A stretch of DNA of 64,000 nucleotides from Cladopsammia gracilis (Eukaryota; Cnidaria; Anthozoa; Scleractinia; Dendrophylliidae), in the NCBI GenBank assembly GCA_022457155.1, contig JAJGOT010000020.1, positions 874,501 to 938,500 of the forward strand, written 5' to 3'. Below are positions 12,545 to 24,355 of the stretch, piece by piece. The translations under genes were made by a program, and so were the position numbers. Under the pieces are notes generated by a model. The model made no database searches and was not told the origin of the DNA. It saw only the letters and a program-made list of their open reading frames with translations. Positions within the stretch are counted from its first letter, which is position 1; each line of letters opens with the position of its first letter.

Positions 12545-12805
12545 CCGTATTTTCTCTTTTAAATGCCCCCGGCGTTTATTTCAAACTTGGCCTTGTGGAC
12601 CCGGCGTTTCTTTGCATCAGCAGTTTTTTCTCGCCCGCCATTTTTTAAGAAAGGGTTATTATTCGTTTTTCTTGGCAGCCTTGTACCTTGCCCTTAAATC
12701 TTAAGTTTATTATACCACAAACAAACGTTTGAGGAGCTTACTTACAACTTCCTCAATTATACCCGGCGTTTATTCGGGGCCCGGCGTTTAATCGAGAAAA
12801 TACGG
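12545..12805. mobile_element. 261-bp MITE, TA-flanked, Tc1/mariner-type
   Basis: The ends are CCGTATTTTCTC and GAGAAAATACGG, flanked by TA at 12543-12544 and 12806-12807. Subterminal GGCGTTTATT motifs recur on both sides. There is no coding capacity. TA duplication fits Tc1/mariner mobilisation. Confidence 0.75.
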
Positions 12806-13281
12806 TAACAGTTAAGTGACATTCTATTAATTATACTAAATTAACGATTGCTGTTGTTAATAAAAGCAACATAGTTTTTTCTTAACAGCAAAGCTATTTT
12901 GTGACTTTTACCTGCCTCGCTGCGTGACCATGTGACATATTAACCGATATTATATGCGAAAGGTACCAGGGTCGTAGAGCGTTGACCTTGATCTCCGTGA
13001 TGGCGTCGAGTGGCGTGGTCAAAGTTATTCTGAGTTTTTATCGAGATGATGACAAAGGATCGGCATTCGAATGACACATAAGTCGCATACCGTTTGACAT
13101 GACAAAGCACAATTCAATGGACATATAATCAAACAATAAGCGGAAAGTTTGGACTCGGTGAGTTTGATTTAAAGTTGTTCCGATTAGAGAAGATCGACGG
13201 GAAAGCTGTTACAAAGGCTCAGTTGGAAATGGAGCTACCTTTTCTAATGGGAAGTGCGACAAATGAGATACATGGTGTGTA

Positions 13282-14312
13282 CAGTGTGTTGCCCAGTTTC
13301 CGGCCAGTACCAGTTTCCGGCCAAAAAACAATTACGTCGGTTATGTTCGTCGGAGTTTTAAATTTTCGTCCACCGAAGCGTTCCGAAAGAAAGACGAACA
13401 TTTCCGCTACACATTGGTGGTTTTGGCGTTCTTTTTGAACAAGAAACGGCCGAGGAATGAAATGTTTTGTCCAGGTGATTGAACGTTTAGCGATTAACTT
13501 TGGCTCGTTTCACTGCACATCAAAACTACCGTAGATAAACAAATAGCTCGTTTCACAGGAAATATCTCAAGGAGCTTCTTAACTTTTGGACAAATGTTAG
13601 ATAAAAGATGAAAGTGATTAGGGAATCTATCACCGTCAGCTGGAATAGGGCTGTTCCTGAAATTTTAGCAGTCAAACTCTCAGCGAAGATTTCGACATAG
13701 TGTGCCAGTTTCCGGCCACTAAAAGACACATTGCTCAAAACCTTTTTCTTATTAAGTGAAAGAACCGAATATTAAAATTTCCTGGTCGAGAAATTAAAGA
13801 TACATGTGTTAGTGTAACAAAGATTACGAATTAACAACAGCTTATGCATGTATAGCGTGACTAAAAGTACGTAAGTCATGATTTGTTTTAGTAGTAGTCT
13901 GTCAACAAACTGCGGAAGACACGCTTCCGGGTCACTAAGGTCATACGTATTTTGAATACTGAGTAAAACGGTAGGTGACACAGCTTAATATTGAAACTTA
14001 CCTGATCTTTATAACTAGGCGACCACTATTATCAAGGGACTTACAAGTCGGTTTAGGTCGAGCGTTTTCAAGGAAAATTTACTTTAAGTCGGTGGCCGGA
14101 AACTGGGCTAGCTGTCCGGAAACTGGGCAACTTACTAGTTTTGCGAAAAATGGTATAATTTCTTTAATACTCGGGAAAGGCCGCCAACCATTTAACATTT
14201 TAAAGGTTAGTAAATGAACTGTCTTTGAAAGGAAATTGAGAAATTTTCCGTACAAAACAAAGGAGTTATAGCGATTACAAACTAAAGTGGCCGGAAACTG
14301 GGCAACATACTG
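13282..14312. mobile_element. 1.03-kb non-autonomous mariner-type element
   Basis: Terminal inverted repeats CAGTGTGTTGCCCAGTTTCC (left) and GGAAACTGGGCAACATACTG (right) are flanked by TA (13280-13281, 14313-14314). CAGT ends and TA duplication fit Tc1/mariner/pogo. The end motif CAGTTTCCGGCCA recurs inside at about 13310 and 13707, and inverted at about 14093 and 14117. No transposase is encoded. Confidence 0.8.
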
Positions 14313-16542
14313 TATTTTGTTTCGTCATTTTGTCCTAGCACGCGAACGCGGGTTGACCCAGGGGTTGACCACACGAGCCCTTTTCAGTGTTAGATTAAAT
14401 GAGTAAGATTCCTGATTACACTAAAACCTGTATTAAGCAGACTCCAAAGTAAGTGGACACACCGTATTTTATTGGACACAAGCATCAGTGAGTTTCGATT
14501 TTTCCTTCTCTGTGTACGATCCTGTATCAAACAGACATCTTTAATACTGACGATCCTTATTACGGTTTTGGAAGCTATCTTGACAGGTGAGAAATTATGG
14601 TTTTTGTATGAGAATCTAATGTCGAATAATTTTCGTAAAGCGGCTGGTTCTAAGTCCAATCCCGAAAACGCATTCACTCTGGTCATTCTCATGGCCTTTA
14701 AAGTAACCTTATCTTAACTTTGCAAATTTAAAAGCCTTACTGATATACGTAGTTTCCTACTTGTCAAGCTAAATCACTTGATAAGATCAATGAATGAAAA
14801 TATTGAAATGAACCGATTTCCGACAGCGTGACCCAGTTAAAAAGGAAAAAAACATAAAACTTTCTTATACAAGCGCATGAGTATAGGCTACCAGTGTAGC
14901 CTCTTGTTAACTGACAATTGGCCGAAAAAATAGTAGTTTACTGACAATTGGGTACCCCCATTAGCACCCTCATTTAGCAGTGCTAGATTAATTTGTCGTG
15001 TGTTTGGCCTTGTTTACAAAATGGTAAAGTAAGGTCACTGTAGCTGTCGAGAAAAAGCTGCGCCGGGTTTACAGCTCTTTACAGGCAAATTCACCGCGAG
15101 AAACAACTTCAAGCATCACGCTTCAGTGAATGTTCTGACACCTATAGAATGAATTGAGTTCCATTGTAATAATCTAATGGATAGTATCAATTATATATCC
15201 GGAAAAAATCTGGTCATTTCACGAACAGAAATCTAGAACCGGAAAGGAGGAAAGAGTTACGCGATTAACATCGGAACGGATAGATTGCCGTCCAAAATGG
15301 TGGCGCTGTTCAGATGTGTGTTACTTTTCCTTTATACACTCTTAAAGTTTGATGTTCCCAATGTTTACGTATTTTTCTACGAAAGAGACGATAACTTAAT
15401 TTGTAATAGGAACGAAATTAAAAATGCCCGTCAAGGTTGTTGAAAGGAGGTGTCGCAGAAGATTCCTGTCAGTTTTTAGAATTTTCAGTCAGTTCAGTTG
15501 CAACCTGTTGGTAAACGAACTTGAATGTTCACCTGTATACAGACTTCTATTTTATGAGAGGGGTGAATGCAGCGATCTGTTTTTGGTCGTATCGTAAGTG
15601 TCTCAGTAAAGGCTGTAATTTTAGCTTGTATTCGCTACGCTTTATAGCTGCGTGGAGCTCGCTAAAACCTTCGTTGGCATTTTTGACAGTCTAGCGACTG
15701 TTACGTTTAAGCCTAGCTTTTTCAGCTGCAAGTAAAAGGTAAGTCTTCTAAAAACCTATTAAGAAAAATTTAATACAGTGCACCAAGGATATAGATAAGT
15801 ACAGTTTTAAGGGGTTGCAACGGTGAAATTCCTCTTCATAAATATTTCAATACTATTTATCTTTTGAATTAAGAGTAAACTAAATAGGTATTGAGTCCAG
15901 CCATTTGAATTAATGATTTCAACTGATTTTTAAAGGCCTTAATTATTATATTGTCTACGAACTTCTCACTGCGTTAAAACCACACGGCTAGGCCTTGCAC
16001 GCTCAGCTTATTACAAGTGCACGACTCATCATCGTACATTTTTATCCAATTGAATTCCGGTTATGCAAAAATTGATTAAACTCGAACCCTTCGTAGAACT
16101 CGAAGTTTACGCTAACTGTAACAAAAATCGATTACATTGAAATGGCATTATTTGGCAAGAGAATAGACCAAAATCTTGTAAAATTTTAAACTTTCCCGGA
16201 AATTTATTTCACAGTGTGGCGCGTATAAGCAACTGATCTTGAAAATCCACCGGCATAAAACCATCCGAGCCAAATGAACAAGCATTTGGGAATGCAATGA
16301 AATTCATCGGAACTTGAATATAAAATTTGACCTCATTTGAGTCAGAACAGCGAATTGATAATAATTATGTTTCGTTTCTTGATAAATCATGGCAGGTAGG
16401 TTCATACTTGCGTGAGAGCTCTAGAATAATTCAGGAAATAACGCTTTTCCACTTATGCTGATAAGCGTTCATGTTTAAAATTCTAAGCCGCCACCCGCGT
16501 ACTAGAACAAACGCAAATTTTGCTCTGCCATATCGCTCATTA

Positions 16543-17060
16543 TTAAAACACAAACTTTCCCGTCCCATTTAACTTTCTTAAAACGTCGCCATTCGTAAAA
16601 ATACACCGTGAAATTCTCAAACTGCGTTTGCCAAAAAACGCATTTGACCTATTTTTGGCTTTACGACAAATGATTGAAGCTGATAGGTAAGGTGAGATAT
16701 CGAAACTTAAGAAGAACTTAATGCCTTTGCGGTAACGTAATGTGAGATATGACAAGTTCATGACAAGTTCTGACATCCCAATACCCTAGGGAAATTAACA
16801 ATAGGTCCGGGGGTGCTCCCCAAAAATTTTAGGTGCAGTATGTGACGCCCTTCTTGAAATCCTAACCGGTTTAACCAACCATATCTTCAATGCCCTAATA
16901 TAACTTCTATAAAGAAGAAGGAAGAAATCCCCCCGGACAAAAATCCACAAAATTTTGTTAACAACTTTTGTCCCTTTTTTCGTGACTGACTCCGAAATCT
17001 CGCTTAATGCGCATGCGCATTAACGAGATAAAAATTGCAAAAATACACAAACATATTTGC
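16543..17060 (-). repeat. Dispersed repeat, inverted relative to 31140-31640
   Basis: About 500 bp match 31140-31640 on the opposite strand at high similarity. They include GGTCCGGGGGTGCTCCCC, AACCGGTTTAACCAACC and a palindrome-rich CGCATGCGCATTAACGAGAT piece. Both copies can be translated into a similar short peptide (YRKGIKFFLSFDIS), but no start, splice or domain evidence supports a gene. Confidence 0.75.
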
Positions 17061-19150
17061 ATAAGGCGATGCGAGTGAAGATAGAACTGTACTATAAAAT
17101 CAAAGTCTTGTTTTGTTTACATAAAATCGCTTTTCAATCTATCTAATGAATGAACAAACACATAAAAATGGACAACACAATCTTCTTTCGAAAAAAATTT
17201 ATTCAAATCTCCATTAGTTTACGTTTAAAAGCAAAACGCGTACCATTTAATTACAGCTCATCGAGTTGAAGCTTTCTTCGATGAAATTCAAGCGATCGAA
17301 ACAACTGAATTTAAGCACGTTTTAAAATCAATTCTCCAAAACTAACAATAACACTAATAAAAAGTCACTCACAGATTGATATCAACATAAATTCTCATCG
17401 AAAACTGTAATCTGTTTTACCTTTAAGTTCCTCGCTTGCTTGGAAATTCAAATCTCCGCTTCTGGTTCTGGAATCCGTAGAAAACAAACATCTCCCGCAT
17501 TGATAATAACGTAATACATGAAGTTCCTCGAAGCAAGATTTTATCCCTGAAAGCTCGTCTTTTTCCACTAAAGCGGCTTCTGAGTATCCCTTAATTAGTA
17601 TCCCTGTCTTGAGTAGCAAACCGCGAAAAAATGCAGGAAAATAACGACTTTAATTCTCCGCTAGACACAACAAAACAACTAAAAGTGTTTACCGAGCTCA
17701 CGGCTGTGTGGCCACGCGAAAACTGACAAAGCCTAGCTTTCAAGATCCCGGATGTTGTTCCAACACGGCGGTCCACGGCGGGCGGACGGACACGCGCCCG
17801 CGAAACATTCCGCTAGCCATGACCATGAAAAATGACGGCGATAGGTTCTATGAGTATGGAGCTGCGCAGCCAGGCCTTAGGCCTGGCAAGTGCTCCGCTA
17901 TAAATTTGCCGTGCTATAATCTTGCTTAAGATTTTTTCAAGTGAAAATTTTTACCACAAATAAAATGAAGTGAAATAACTTTGCAATCGTCTGTTCGAGT
18001 TCTCGATTTCTGATTGGCTAAAAGTCCCGAGATGGTTTCAGTTAAAGTCGTCTGATTGGCTAAAAATCCTGACGTGGCTTCGGTTGAAGTCGTCGCACTG
18101 TAATATAAATTTATTTACCAAGAAACTAGGTTTTAAAAAGTCAGTCTTTTATAGGTGGAGATTTGTTATACATGGATGCATAGACGGATATTCCAGAAAA
18201 ATCATGTTCCTCAAGTGCAGCACAAATAATACAGCTGAAACAGTGTTTCACAATTTTCTGGAGGATGTAAGTTCTCATGAACTGCCATCAAAGGTCAGGG
18301 CTGATCAAGGAGGAGAAAATGTGGATGTAGCAAGATTCATGTTCAGCCATCCTGAGCATGGGCCAGATAGAGGCTCCTTTATCACAGGAAAAAGTGTCCA
18401 CAACCAGAGGATAGAGAGACTCTGGGTGGATGTGCATGTTTGCTGTGTGTACACTTTCTCTAGTATATTTGACTTCCTTGAAAAAGAAGGGCATCTTGAC
18501 ATAAACAATGACATTCACATGCTTTGCCTTCATTATGTATACACAAGGAGAATCAATGATACCTTAACACAGTTGATTGGAGGGTGGGATAATCATCCTA
18601 TTGGTAGTGCTGGTAGTTCAACGCCCAACCAACTTTGGATACAGGGTTTATTTAGCATTGCAAATGATGTCTGGAGAAATTTTGAGGTGAGTTTAAAAAA
18701 TAAGATTTTCAAAAATAAGCTGTCCTGGAGCAATGGCTAATAGATTCCATACTACAGTTATTATTTTTGTAATGTCATCATTATATTTATGACAGATTGT
18801 CCAATTTCATTGACGCTAAGGCATGCTTTTCCTTCCAAATTGTCTACATTTCCCAAGTTATCATGTTTCAACCATAACCCTTAAAAATAGAATGTTTTGA
18901 TGTGATATCCTAATACTCTTTTTATTTCTTTTAGTGAAATGGCCAAGAAACGTTGGATGTGGACAACTGGATAGACTCACACTTACTTGAACATAATACA
19001 GTGAATGTACCAGAAACACCTTGTCCTCTGACAGATACAGCACTGGATGAACTACAACAGAGAGTTGACCCAACTCGTCCAAGTGATATCAAGGGGATTG
19101 ATATATATCTTGAAACCTTAGCATTTGTTAGATCTAACCTACAACAATAA

Positions 19151-19652
19151 CTGTATATAAACATAAAACAGACTGAATATCTCAAGGGTTAGAGGGGACA
19201 AAGGAGGACAAGATGCAGTTGTGGCAAAATTAATTAAGAATTATTAATTAATTGTGTTCAACAAAGAAGTGCTTTAGACAACCAGTGAATGGAGAGAGTT
19301 CTGGGAAAGTATTTAAATATATATTGTGTATATACTGTGTTTGATTTCATTGAAAAGTAAGGATGTTTTGATATTAAGAATGCTAACCATATTTAATAGC
19401 ATTTTGTTGAAGGGTGGGATAACCATCCTGTTGGAACCACTTGAATTTTTACTCCAAACCAAAAGGGTACAAACACTGCCCAGCATTGCAATCAACCTCG
19501 TTCCCAGGGTCTCTCTTCCAAGAAGTAAATCAGATATTGAATAAATGAGGATCAGTTTATAATTGATTTTTGAGCTGTTCATGACAATGATCTCAGTGCA
19601 TTTGCCAATGAGCCTTTACCGTGCTAAACTGATACAGTAACATTACAACTCC
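19151..19652. other. Short gene-free gap
   Basis: Nothing coding is seen beyond a piece of the NLVPRVSLP-type dispersed repeat at about 19490-19530. Confidence 0.4.
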
Positions 19653-19656
19653 TTAA

Positions 19657-20577
19657 GGTGTTTCCCTCCAGTTTCCGTGTAGCCGCACCTACCATTTTTG
19701 AGCGGCCGTTTAACTAACTTTCCTTTATTGAATTAGTATGAAACTTACAAAAAGTATTGTACAAAGTTTGAAGTTTTTAAAAGTGTAACAATTTTATAAA
19801 TCGGATTTAAAATTGCGGAGATAAACGAGAAAAATTGAAATCACTTGAGTCTAAATTCCGAGCGATTGCTATGGCATCTAGAAAAATCAAAACTATTACG
19901 ATAAACTATGACATATGGCAAACAAAATATCTAAAAATTAGAAACTTTTGTCTAGCCGATTTTGAGTAAATCAGAAAAACATTTCGAACTTGTGATTTTG
20001 CATGTGCATGAGCACATCTACAAGTTCCTCAATTAAGCTTATAAAAGTTTAATTTCTCAATCTCAAATTTACGCCAAAATGTGTGTTTAGTGTATGAGAT
20101 GAAACTTATGAAAGTTTGAAAGCGTTTCTCGGTTTAGTTTTGGAGATTCGATTTTCTATAGGAAACCGTAGTTTTTTGACTGAGTCCTTGATATTGTAGT
20201 TTTAGCACTTTTCTACATATTACAAAAACCGCGAGATAGATGTTTTTAAACTTTTATGGTCGTTTCTTTATAATATGAACAACATTGTCTCATTCATCTT
20301 GATTGAAACATTGCAACATGGTCAAATAAAATAATAAAGTTCACCAAAAACGTGATTGAGACCTCGTGCCTCGATTGCACGGTTGAAGGCGATTTCAATT
20401 TTTCTTGTTTTTCTCCGCAATTTTAAATTCGATTTACAAAATTGTTACAATCTTATAAACTTCAAACCTTGTACTATATTTTGTGTAAGTTTCATACTAA
20501 TTCAATAAAAGGAAGGTTAGTTAAACGGCCGCTTAAAAATGGCAGGTGTGGCTACACGGAAACTGAAGGGAAACACC
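19657..20577. mobile_element. 921-bp MITE with ~190-bp inverted ends at TTAA
   Basis: Ends GGTGTTTCCCTCCAGTTTCC and GGAAACTGAAGGGAAACACC are flanked by TTAA (19653-19656 and 20578-20581). The inverted arms extend about 190 bp with a few mismatches. There is no open reading frame of note. TTAA suggests piggyBac-type mobilisation, but TTA of a Harbinger type cannot be excluded because TTAA is palindromic. Confidence 0.75.
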
Positions 20578-20909
20578 TTAAACTTTGGAACTATTTTTAA
20601 TCTCTTGTGTTCACAAATCAAGTATTTTATGATAAACATGTAGATCCCTTGCTCTTATCCCCAACCTGGTGGACAAAACACTCTATGCTCAGTTTGAGAA
20701 CCGAAACTTTGTTTCATGCAAATCTTTTCCATTGTTTTGACTTTCAGATGGAGACTAAATGCAAGGGGTCTATTTGTGTGACTCTGGTATATTAAAGATG
20801 AACCAAAATCATTTAACTACATTTTTGTCAAACATTTCAATAACTGGAACTTAGACTGTAACAATAGGTCAATGAGTAATACTCTCCTGACAATATAGCA
20901 CATCTGTTT

Positions 20910-21040
20910 AAGCAATAAAACACATTTTCTATGACTTTACCGACGTAATAGAACCACGCGGGATGTTGGGAGAACACGAGAAAAGCTTGTAAACCACGAG
21001 CCGTAGGCGGTAAAGTCATAGAAAATGTGTTCTATTGCTT
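20910..21040. repeat. Hairpin-forming inverted repeat near the Crypton-like gene
   Basis: AGCAATAAAACACATTTTCT plus ATGACTTTACCG at 20910-20942 pairs with its near-perfect reverse complement at 21008-21040. The string ATGACTTTACCG also occurs near 22972, just beyond the other side of the recombinase gene, so it may mark the ends of that element. Confidence 0.6.
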
Positions 21041-21309
21041 TTATGAAATTGCTGCTGAGATAAAAGAGACAATAAAGACGCGCTTATTCTGATCAACTTT
21101 TTTATTCTCTCTGAATTCATCACATGACACGAACAACCAATCACAAATAGGGATATATTAAGCACAAATCTGTTGAATCGCCGAGGTTGGAAAGAATTAA
21201 TGAATGAAAAATGCTTTTACTTGAAATTATATGGCTCTAAATCTCAAACAATGTGAGTGAAAAGGATAATGCCTCGGGAAACAAATGACTTTAAATCAAC
21301 AGTTGGCAG

Positions 21310-22928
21310 TTAGCGGTTGAAAGTGACGTTTACGGCGCCGATTGAGCAAGAATTGAACATATTGCTGTAGGCAGCGCTAGCTGTGTAGGCCGTCGCAGCT
21401 GTGCTCTGATGATTTATATTTGTCGAAATGCTGTTAGCAGAGGAGCTCGTACAGGGTAGCTGCTGAAATGGATGTCTTGCTGGTGAACTTTGCTGAACTT
21501 CATCTGCGCCAAGAGCCACTGTCAGGACGTCGCTGCACCTTCGAAGCTGGTTCACTGATGGCTGATTGTGATAGCTTTGCAAGCTTGACTCATTTCGGTG
21601 GCCAGATATGGCCATGATCTCGCGATTTGTTAGCCCAGCATTGGCCCACAGGGTAATGGCTGTTGCTCTCACCGAATGGTTGGTATAAATACGGGAAAGG
21701 CCAGCATCTTTGCTAATATCTTTCATCAGTGTCTGTAGCTTGTTTATCCCAAGTGGCCGATTCTCGTACCACACGCTGTCTGAACGCCGCCAATTTCTCT
21801 TCGGGTATTGAAAGAGAGCGTCGCACTGTGGATTTAACTTTGTAAGGAAGACTTCCAAAGCTGAATAGCCGTCGGTTAGAGATGTGGTTTTGTACATTCG
21901 ACCATTCTTCTCGAAGCTCTCCACTTCTGAAACACCCCCTCGGTGATTTTTTGTTGTTTCGTCGTGCGTCATCGTTATGAATTCACAGCCTTGTGCGTCC
22001 CTCGCAAATGCGAAGCTTGTTTTCTTGAGGCTTCTCAGGCCTTCAAAGCCACGGCGACACCAAAAAAGGGACACATGAAACTAGACGTTTCTGAGGAGGG
22101 ACAGAGGCTCGCTGAGTGAAAAAACTTCGATTGTTCCTCGATTGCCGGCTTATGGCTGGGGTTTTGCAGGCCTTCTCCCTTTAGCTGTTTGATCTTTGCA
22201 TCGAGCATCTGGTTGGAAAGGACGAAGCGGGGATCTTGTGCAAATTTTATCCCTAAACTGTTTGGTGGAGTGTTTAGGTACCTCTCAATACCATTTCTTA
22301 AGGACAGAAGAGTGGCACGGCCGTAATTTTCGCCTTGTTTGTTTCGGGCTTCAGCGTAAAACTCCCGGAGCCTTTTGTCGAGCTCTTCAACTGTCATTTC
22401 TGACAAACTTATACTAGTGGCCTTTTGTTTATCCACTCTACATGAACAGAGAAAAGGTAAATTAGCAATTTAGTGTATTTGAGTTTTATTTCTTGAACTG
22501 AATTTCATTTGTTTAATTGACAACGCCACATGTACAGTGACCTTGGTGTGACCTTCAATAAATTGCAAATTTTATTGTTAATCAATTGTGTTTGGGCCAT
22601 TTATTTTTCTGAAAAATTAGAATTAGTCCAAAGTTGAATGAAAAGAGTATTGACTTCATTAGAACCAACCTGTAAATACGGAAACTGCCCATTGTGTTGC
22701 CTGTTTCGTTTTTTTTTTGGCTTGTGAATTTTCGACGATCGCGTCAAGTTCTTCGCTTCCCATCGCGGCAAATCTTCTCTTTTTGCTGGACCCTTCTTCG
22801 TCGGTAGCAGCGTCAGCGTTTGTTTCTTTGGATTTTTTTTCTGAATTTTCAACGTCAACCATTGGCAGCCCAAAAGCCCTCATTATATCGAAGTTCGGAA
22901 AGTCTTCCTCGCGCTCACTGTCCGCCAT
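21310..22928 (-). pseudogene. Crypton-like tyrosine recombinase, broken
   Basis: Exon 1 (22928 down to about 22665) starts MADSEREEDFPNFDIM, is acidic with a Lys-rich end, and stops at a GT donor after VFT. Exon 2 starts near 22435 (VDKQKATS) and encodes the helical N-terminal domain (VEELDKRLREFYAEA, LLSLRNGIERYL). The catalytic part runs from about 22080 to 21310 with Arg in RRGFEGLRSL, HSVRAT (HxxR), SGHRNE (His) and a Tyr in SLQSYHNQ, the tyrosine recombinase set. A frameshift near 22140 and a TAG at 22081-22083 split it. Crypton elements insert by such recombinases without reverse transcription. Domesticated relatives exist in animals, but the breaks argue against domestication here. Confidence 0.78.
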
Positions 22929-22963
22929 TATCGGAGCAGAAAAGTAACTTTTTAGTTTGTGCT

Positions 22964-23361
22964 ACTTTTCCATGACTTTACCGGTACAATAGTTCATAGA
23001 TTTAGCAATTATATTGACCAATCAGAACGCGCGTAGTGTCTCAGTTATTTTATAAATGATGATATTACATTGTGTATACTGCAACTAACACAATCCTTTG
23101 ATCTGTTAATTCATAGGCAGTGCCAACCATTATAATGATTTACGATATGTGGTAATACAAATTTTGATTAAGACCAAACATTTTGGAAGTATTCTGTTGC
23201 CAGGTTTATATTTTATAGAACTATATCACTATCATTATATAAAATCTTTCATTTCTTATGGTCAACAGAATCCAATCAACAGTTCATATTTTGATGAAAG
23301 TAATATTAAAAACAACTGGTTCAAGTGAAGTTACTGGCCACTGGTATAATGAACTGTATAT

Positions 23362-23451
<90 letters not shown>

Positions 23452-24088
23452 ATATATATATAACGACAATGTACTATAATAAAAATGCAATAAATTATAT
23501 CCTTACTTCAATGAATTTCTAAAATGTCAATATGGTATGTTAAATGCCAGATAACACAGCATCTGTCAGAACACATTACCAAGTAAAAAGTACATGTGAC
23601 ATCACCAGGACAAATTCAATTTTTCCTATGAATTTTGAAAAATGCCACAGCATCTTTAATAAAACAATAAAAATTTTAACTATTACATAAGTTTATTTCA
23701 TGCAAACAAATGTATAGTATGGGTGGTGAAATTCAAGCCTGATATTTTTTAATATTTTTTTTTCTAAATTTGCTAAGCCTGAGATTTTTATGTTTAACCA
23801 TGGCAACACTCTCAAAGTCACAAATTGAGAGACTCCAAGATCAATTTGCAGAATATTCTCATAAGAAACTCAGTGTCAATGTTACAAAGAAGCTGGCACT
23901 CTAAGGCATTCCCTTTAGACTCCAAAATTCAAGCTACCGGTAAATTTCACCACCCACTATAGTGTAACTGACTATCCTTTTATTTTCAACTAAAACCTTC
24001 TACCGGTATATCCTGTTGCCTGCATAGCTATGGTTGCATCTATTTTTCTTTTGAAGTCTTGGTAGTGTTCAGCATTGACTGGTAAGGA
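22964..24088. other. Gene-free stretch with microsatellite
   Basis: AT-rich sequence without a gene. It contains the long AT microsatellite at 23369-23462. The rest shows nothing recognisable and ends at the Copia target site. Confidence 0.5.
23369..23462. repeat. (AT)n microsatellite
   Basis: An almost pure AT dinucleotide run of about 94 bp with one TT interruption. Confidence 0.97.
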
Positions 24089-24093
24089 CAAAA

Positions 24094-24291
24094 TGTTAAG
24101 AACAGAACGGTTTTATTATGATAATGTATGCCGTTCGATTCTATGGTTACAGTTTCTATTGTTAGTCTTCGTGACGTCATAGCCTTCCCTCGTGGCCTTC
24201 GCCAAGTTGTTCAGTTCAGTTCTCGTGTACGCTACGTGTTGTTGAAGATTAAACCAGTTGAGTCTATGTAGCGGACGTGTGTTATTTATCA
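24094..24291 (+). repeat. Copia 5' LTR
   Basis: 198 bp, TG...CA boundaries, matching 28671-28868. It also contains TATTATGATAATG near its start, a possible promoter region. Confidence 0.95.
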
Positions 24292-24305
24292 GGTTATGGG
24301 CCCAG
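24292..24305 (+). promoter_or_regulatory. Primer binding site matching the initiator-tRNA anticodon arm
   Basis: GGTTATGGGCCCAG directly follows the LTR and is the reverse complement of the anticodon stem-loop of eukaryotic initiator tRNA-Met (CTGGGCCCATAACC). Drosophila copia is known to prime from an internally cut initiator tRNA-Met half, so the same mechanism is likely here. Confidence 0.85.
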
Positions 24306-24355
24306 GGCGCCGTATTGTTATTCTGGTTGTACTGTTGTTGCTGTTTTGCCGAGGA

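Larger units (their letters stand above)
12461..14990. repeat. Inverted-repeat pair enclosing two MITEs
   Basis: Sequence at 12461-12537 (TTTAGGAGGGTGCT, GGGG, TTAACTGACAATTG, ATAGTAGTTAACTGA) returns in inverse order and strand at 14905-14990 (AATTGTCAG..., GGGTGCTAATGGGGG on the other strand). This suggests a larger non-autonomous element whose interior later took in the MITEs at 12545 and 13282. Exact ends and target duplication are not resolved. Confidence 0.45.
10599..17897. other. 7.3 kb present in intron 1 of copy A but absent from copy B
   Basis: Copy B reads AATTCTATAAATTTGCCGTG across this point. Copy A reads AATTCTA then foreign sequence at 10599, and resumes CTATAAATTTGCCG at 17898. 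CTA may be a 3-bp duplication, but the ends show no inverted repeats. Inside are at least two TA-flanked MITEs, an inverted-repeat pair, and a 520-bp repeat shared with 31140-31640. The segment 11100-11230 also matches, inverted, sequence near 39000-39100. I see no intact gene in it; 14991-16540 shows nothing recognisable. It could be an old composite insertion, or copy B could have lost the segment. Confidence 0.6.
9775..19150 (+). pseudogene. Transposase gene of copy A, three exons
   Basis: Exon 1 (9775-10475) starts at an ATG (MESLAIHGK) and ends at AAG|GTAAGT. It carries helix-turn-helix regions (IAQILGVSVSTVNRRLKSY; GYRRMSGLLRLRG, recalling IS3 HTH_21) and the first catalytic Asp in LWHLDGHHK. 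Exon 2 starts after AG at 18154 ([16 protein letters not shown]) and ends at GAG|GTGAGT (18686). It has the second Asp in [11 protein letters not shown] and the Glu in HNQRIERLW. Exon 3 (18935-19150) follows TTTTAG and codes NGQETLDVDNWIDSH to the end. Splicing exon 2 to exon 3 as seen would put a TGA at the junction, and intron 1 is enlarged to 7.7 kb, so function is doubtful. Cut-and-paste integration by a retroviral-integrase-like fold is the expected activity. Confidence 0.7.
9309..19160 (+). mobile_element. rve-type DDE transposon, copy A (IS3EU-like, tentative)
   Basis: Homology to the inverted copy B begins near 9309 (AAATTTATGAAGTGTGAAC) and runs through a subterminal repeat array into a three-exon transposase gene. 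The 3' end was not defined because copy B is truncated. Intron 1 contains about 7.3 kb that copy B lacks. No terminal inverted repeats or target duplication could be fixed. Confidence 0.6.

Noticed and set aside
17005..17035. Palindrome AATGCGCATGCGCATT as a regulatory site
   Set aside because: Part of a dispersed repeat found again near 31155; no gene nearby to regulate.
23258..23522. Open frames with YIYIYI runs
   Set aside because: They are translations of the AT microsatellite.
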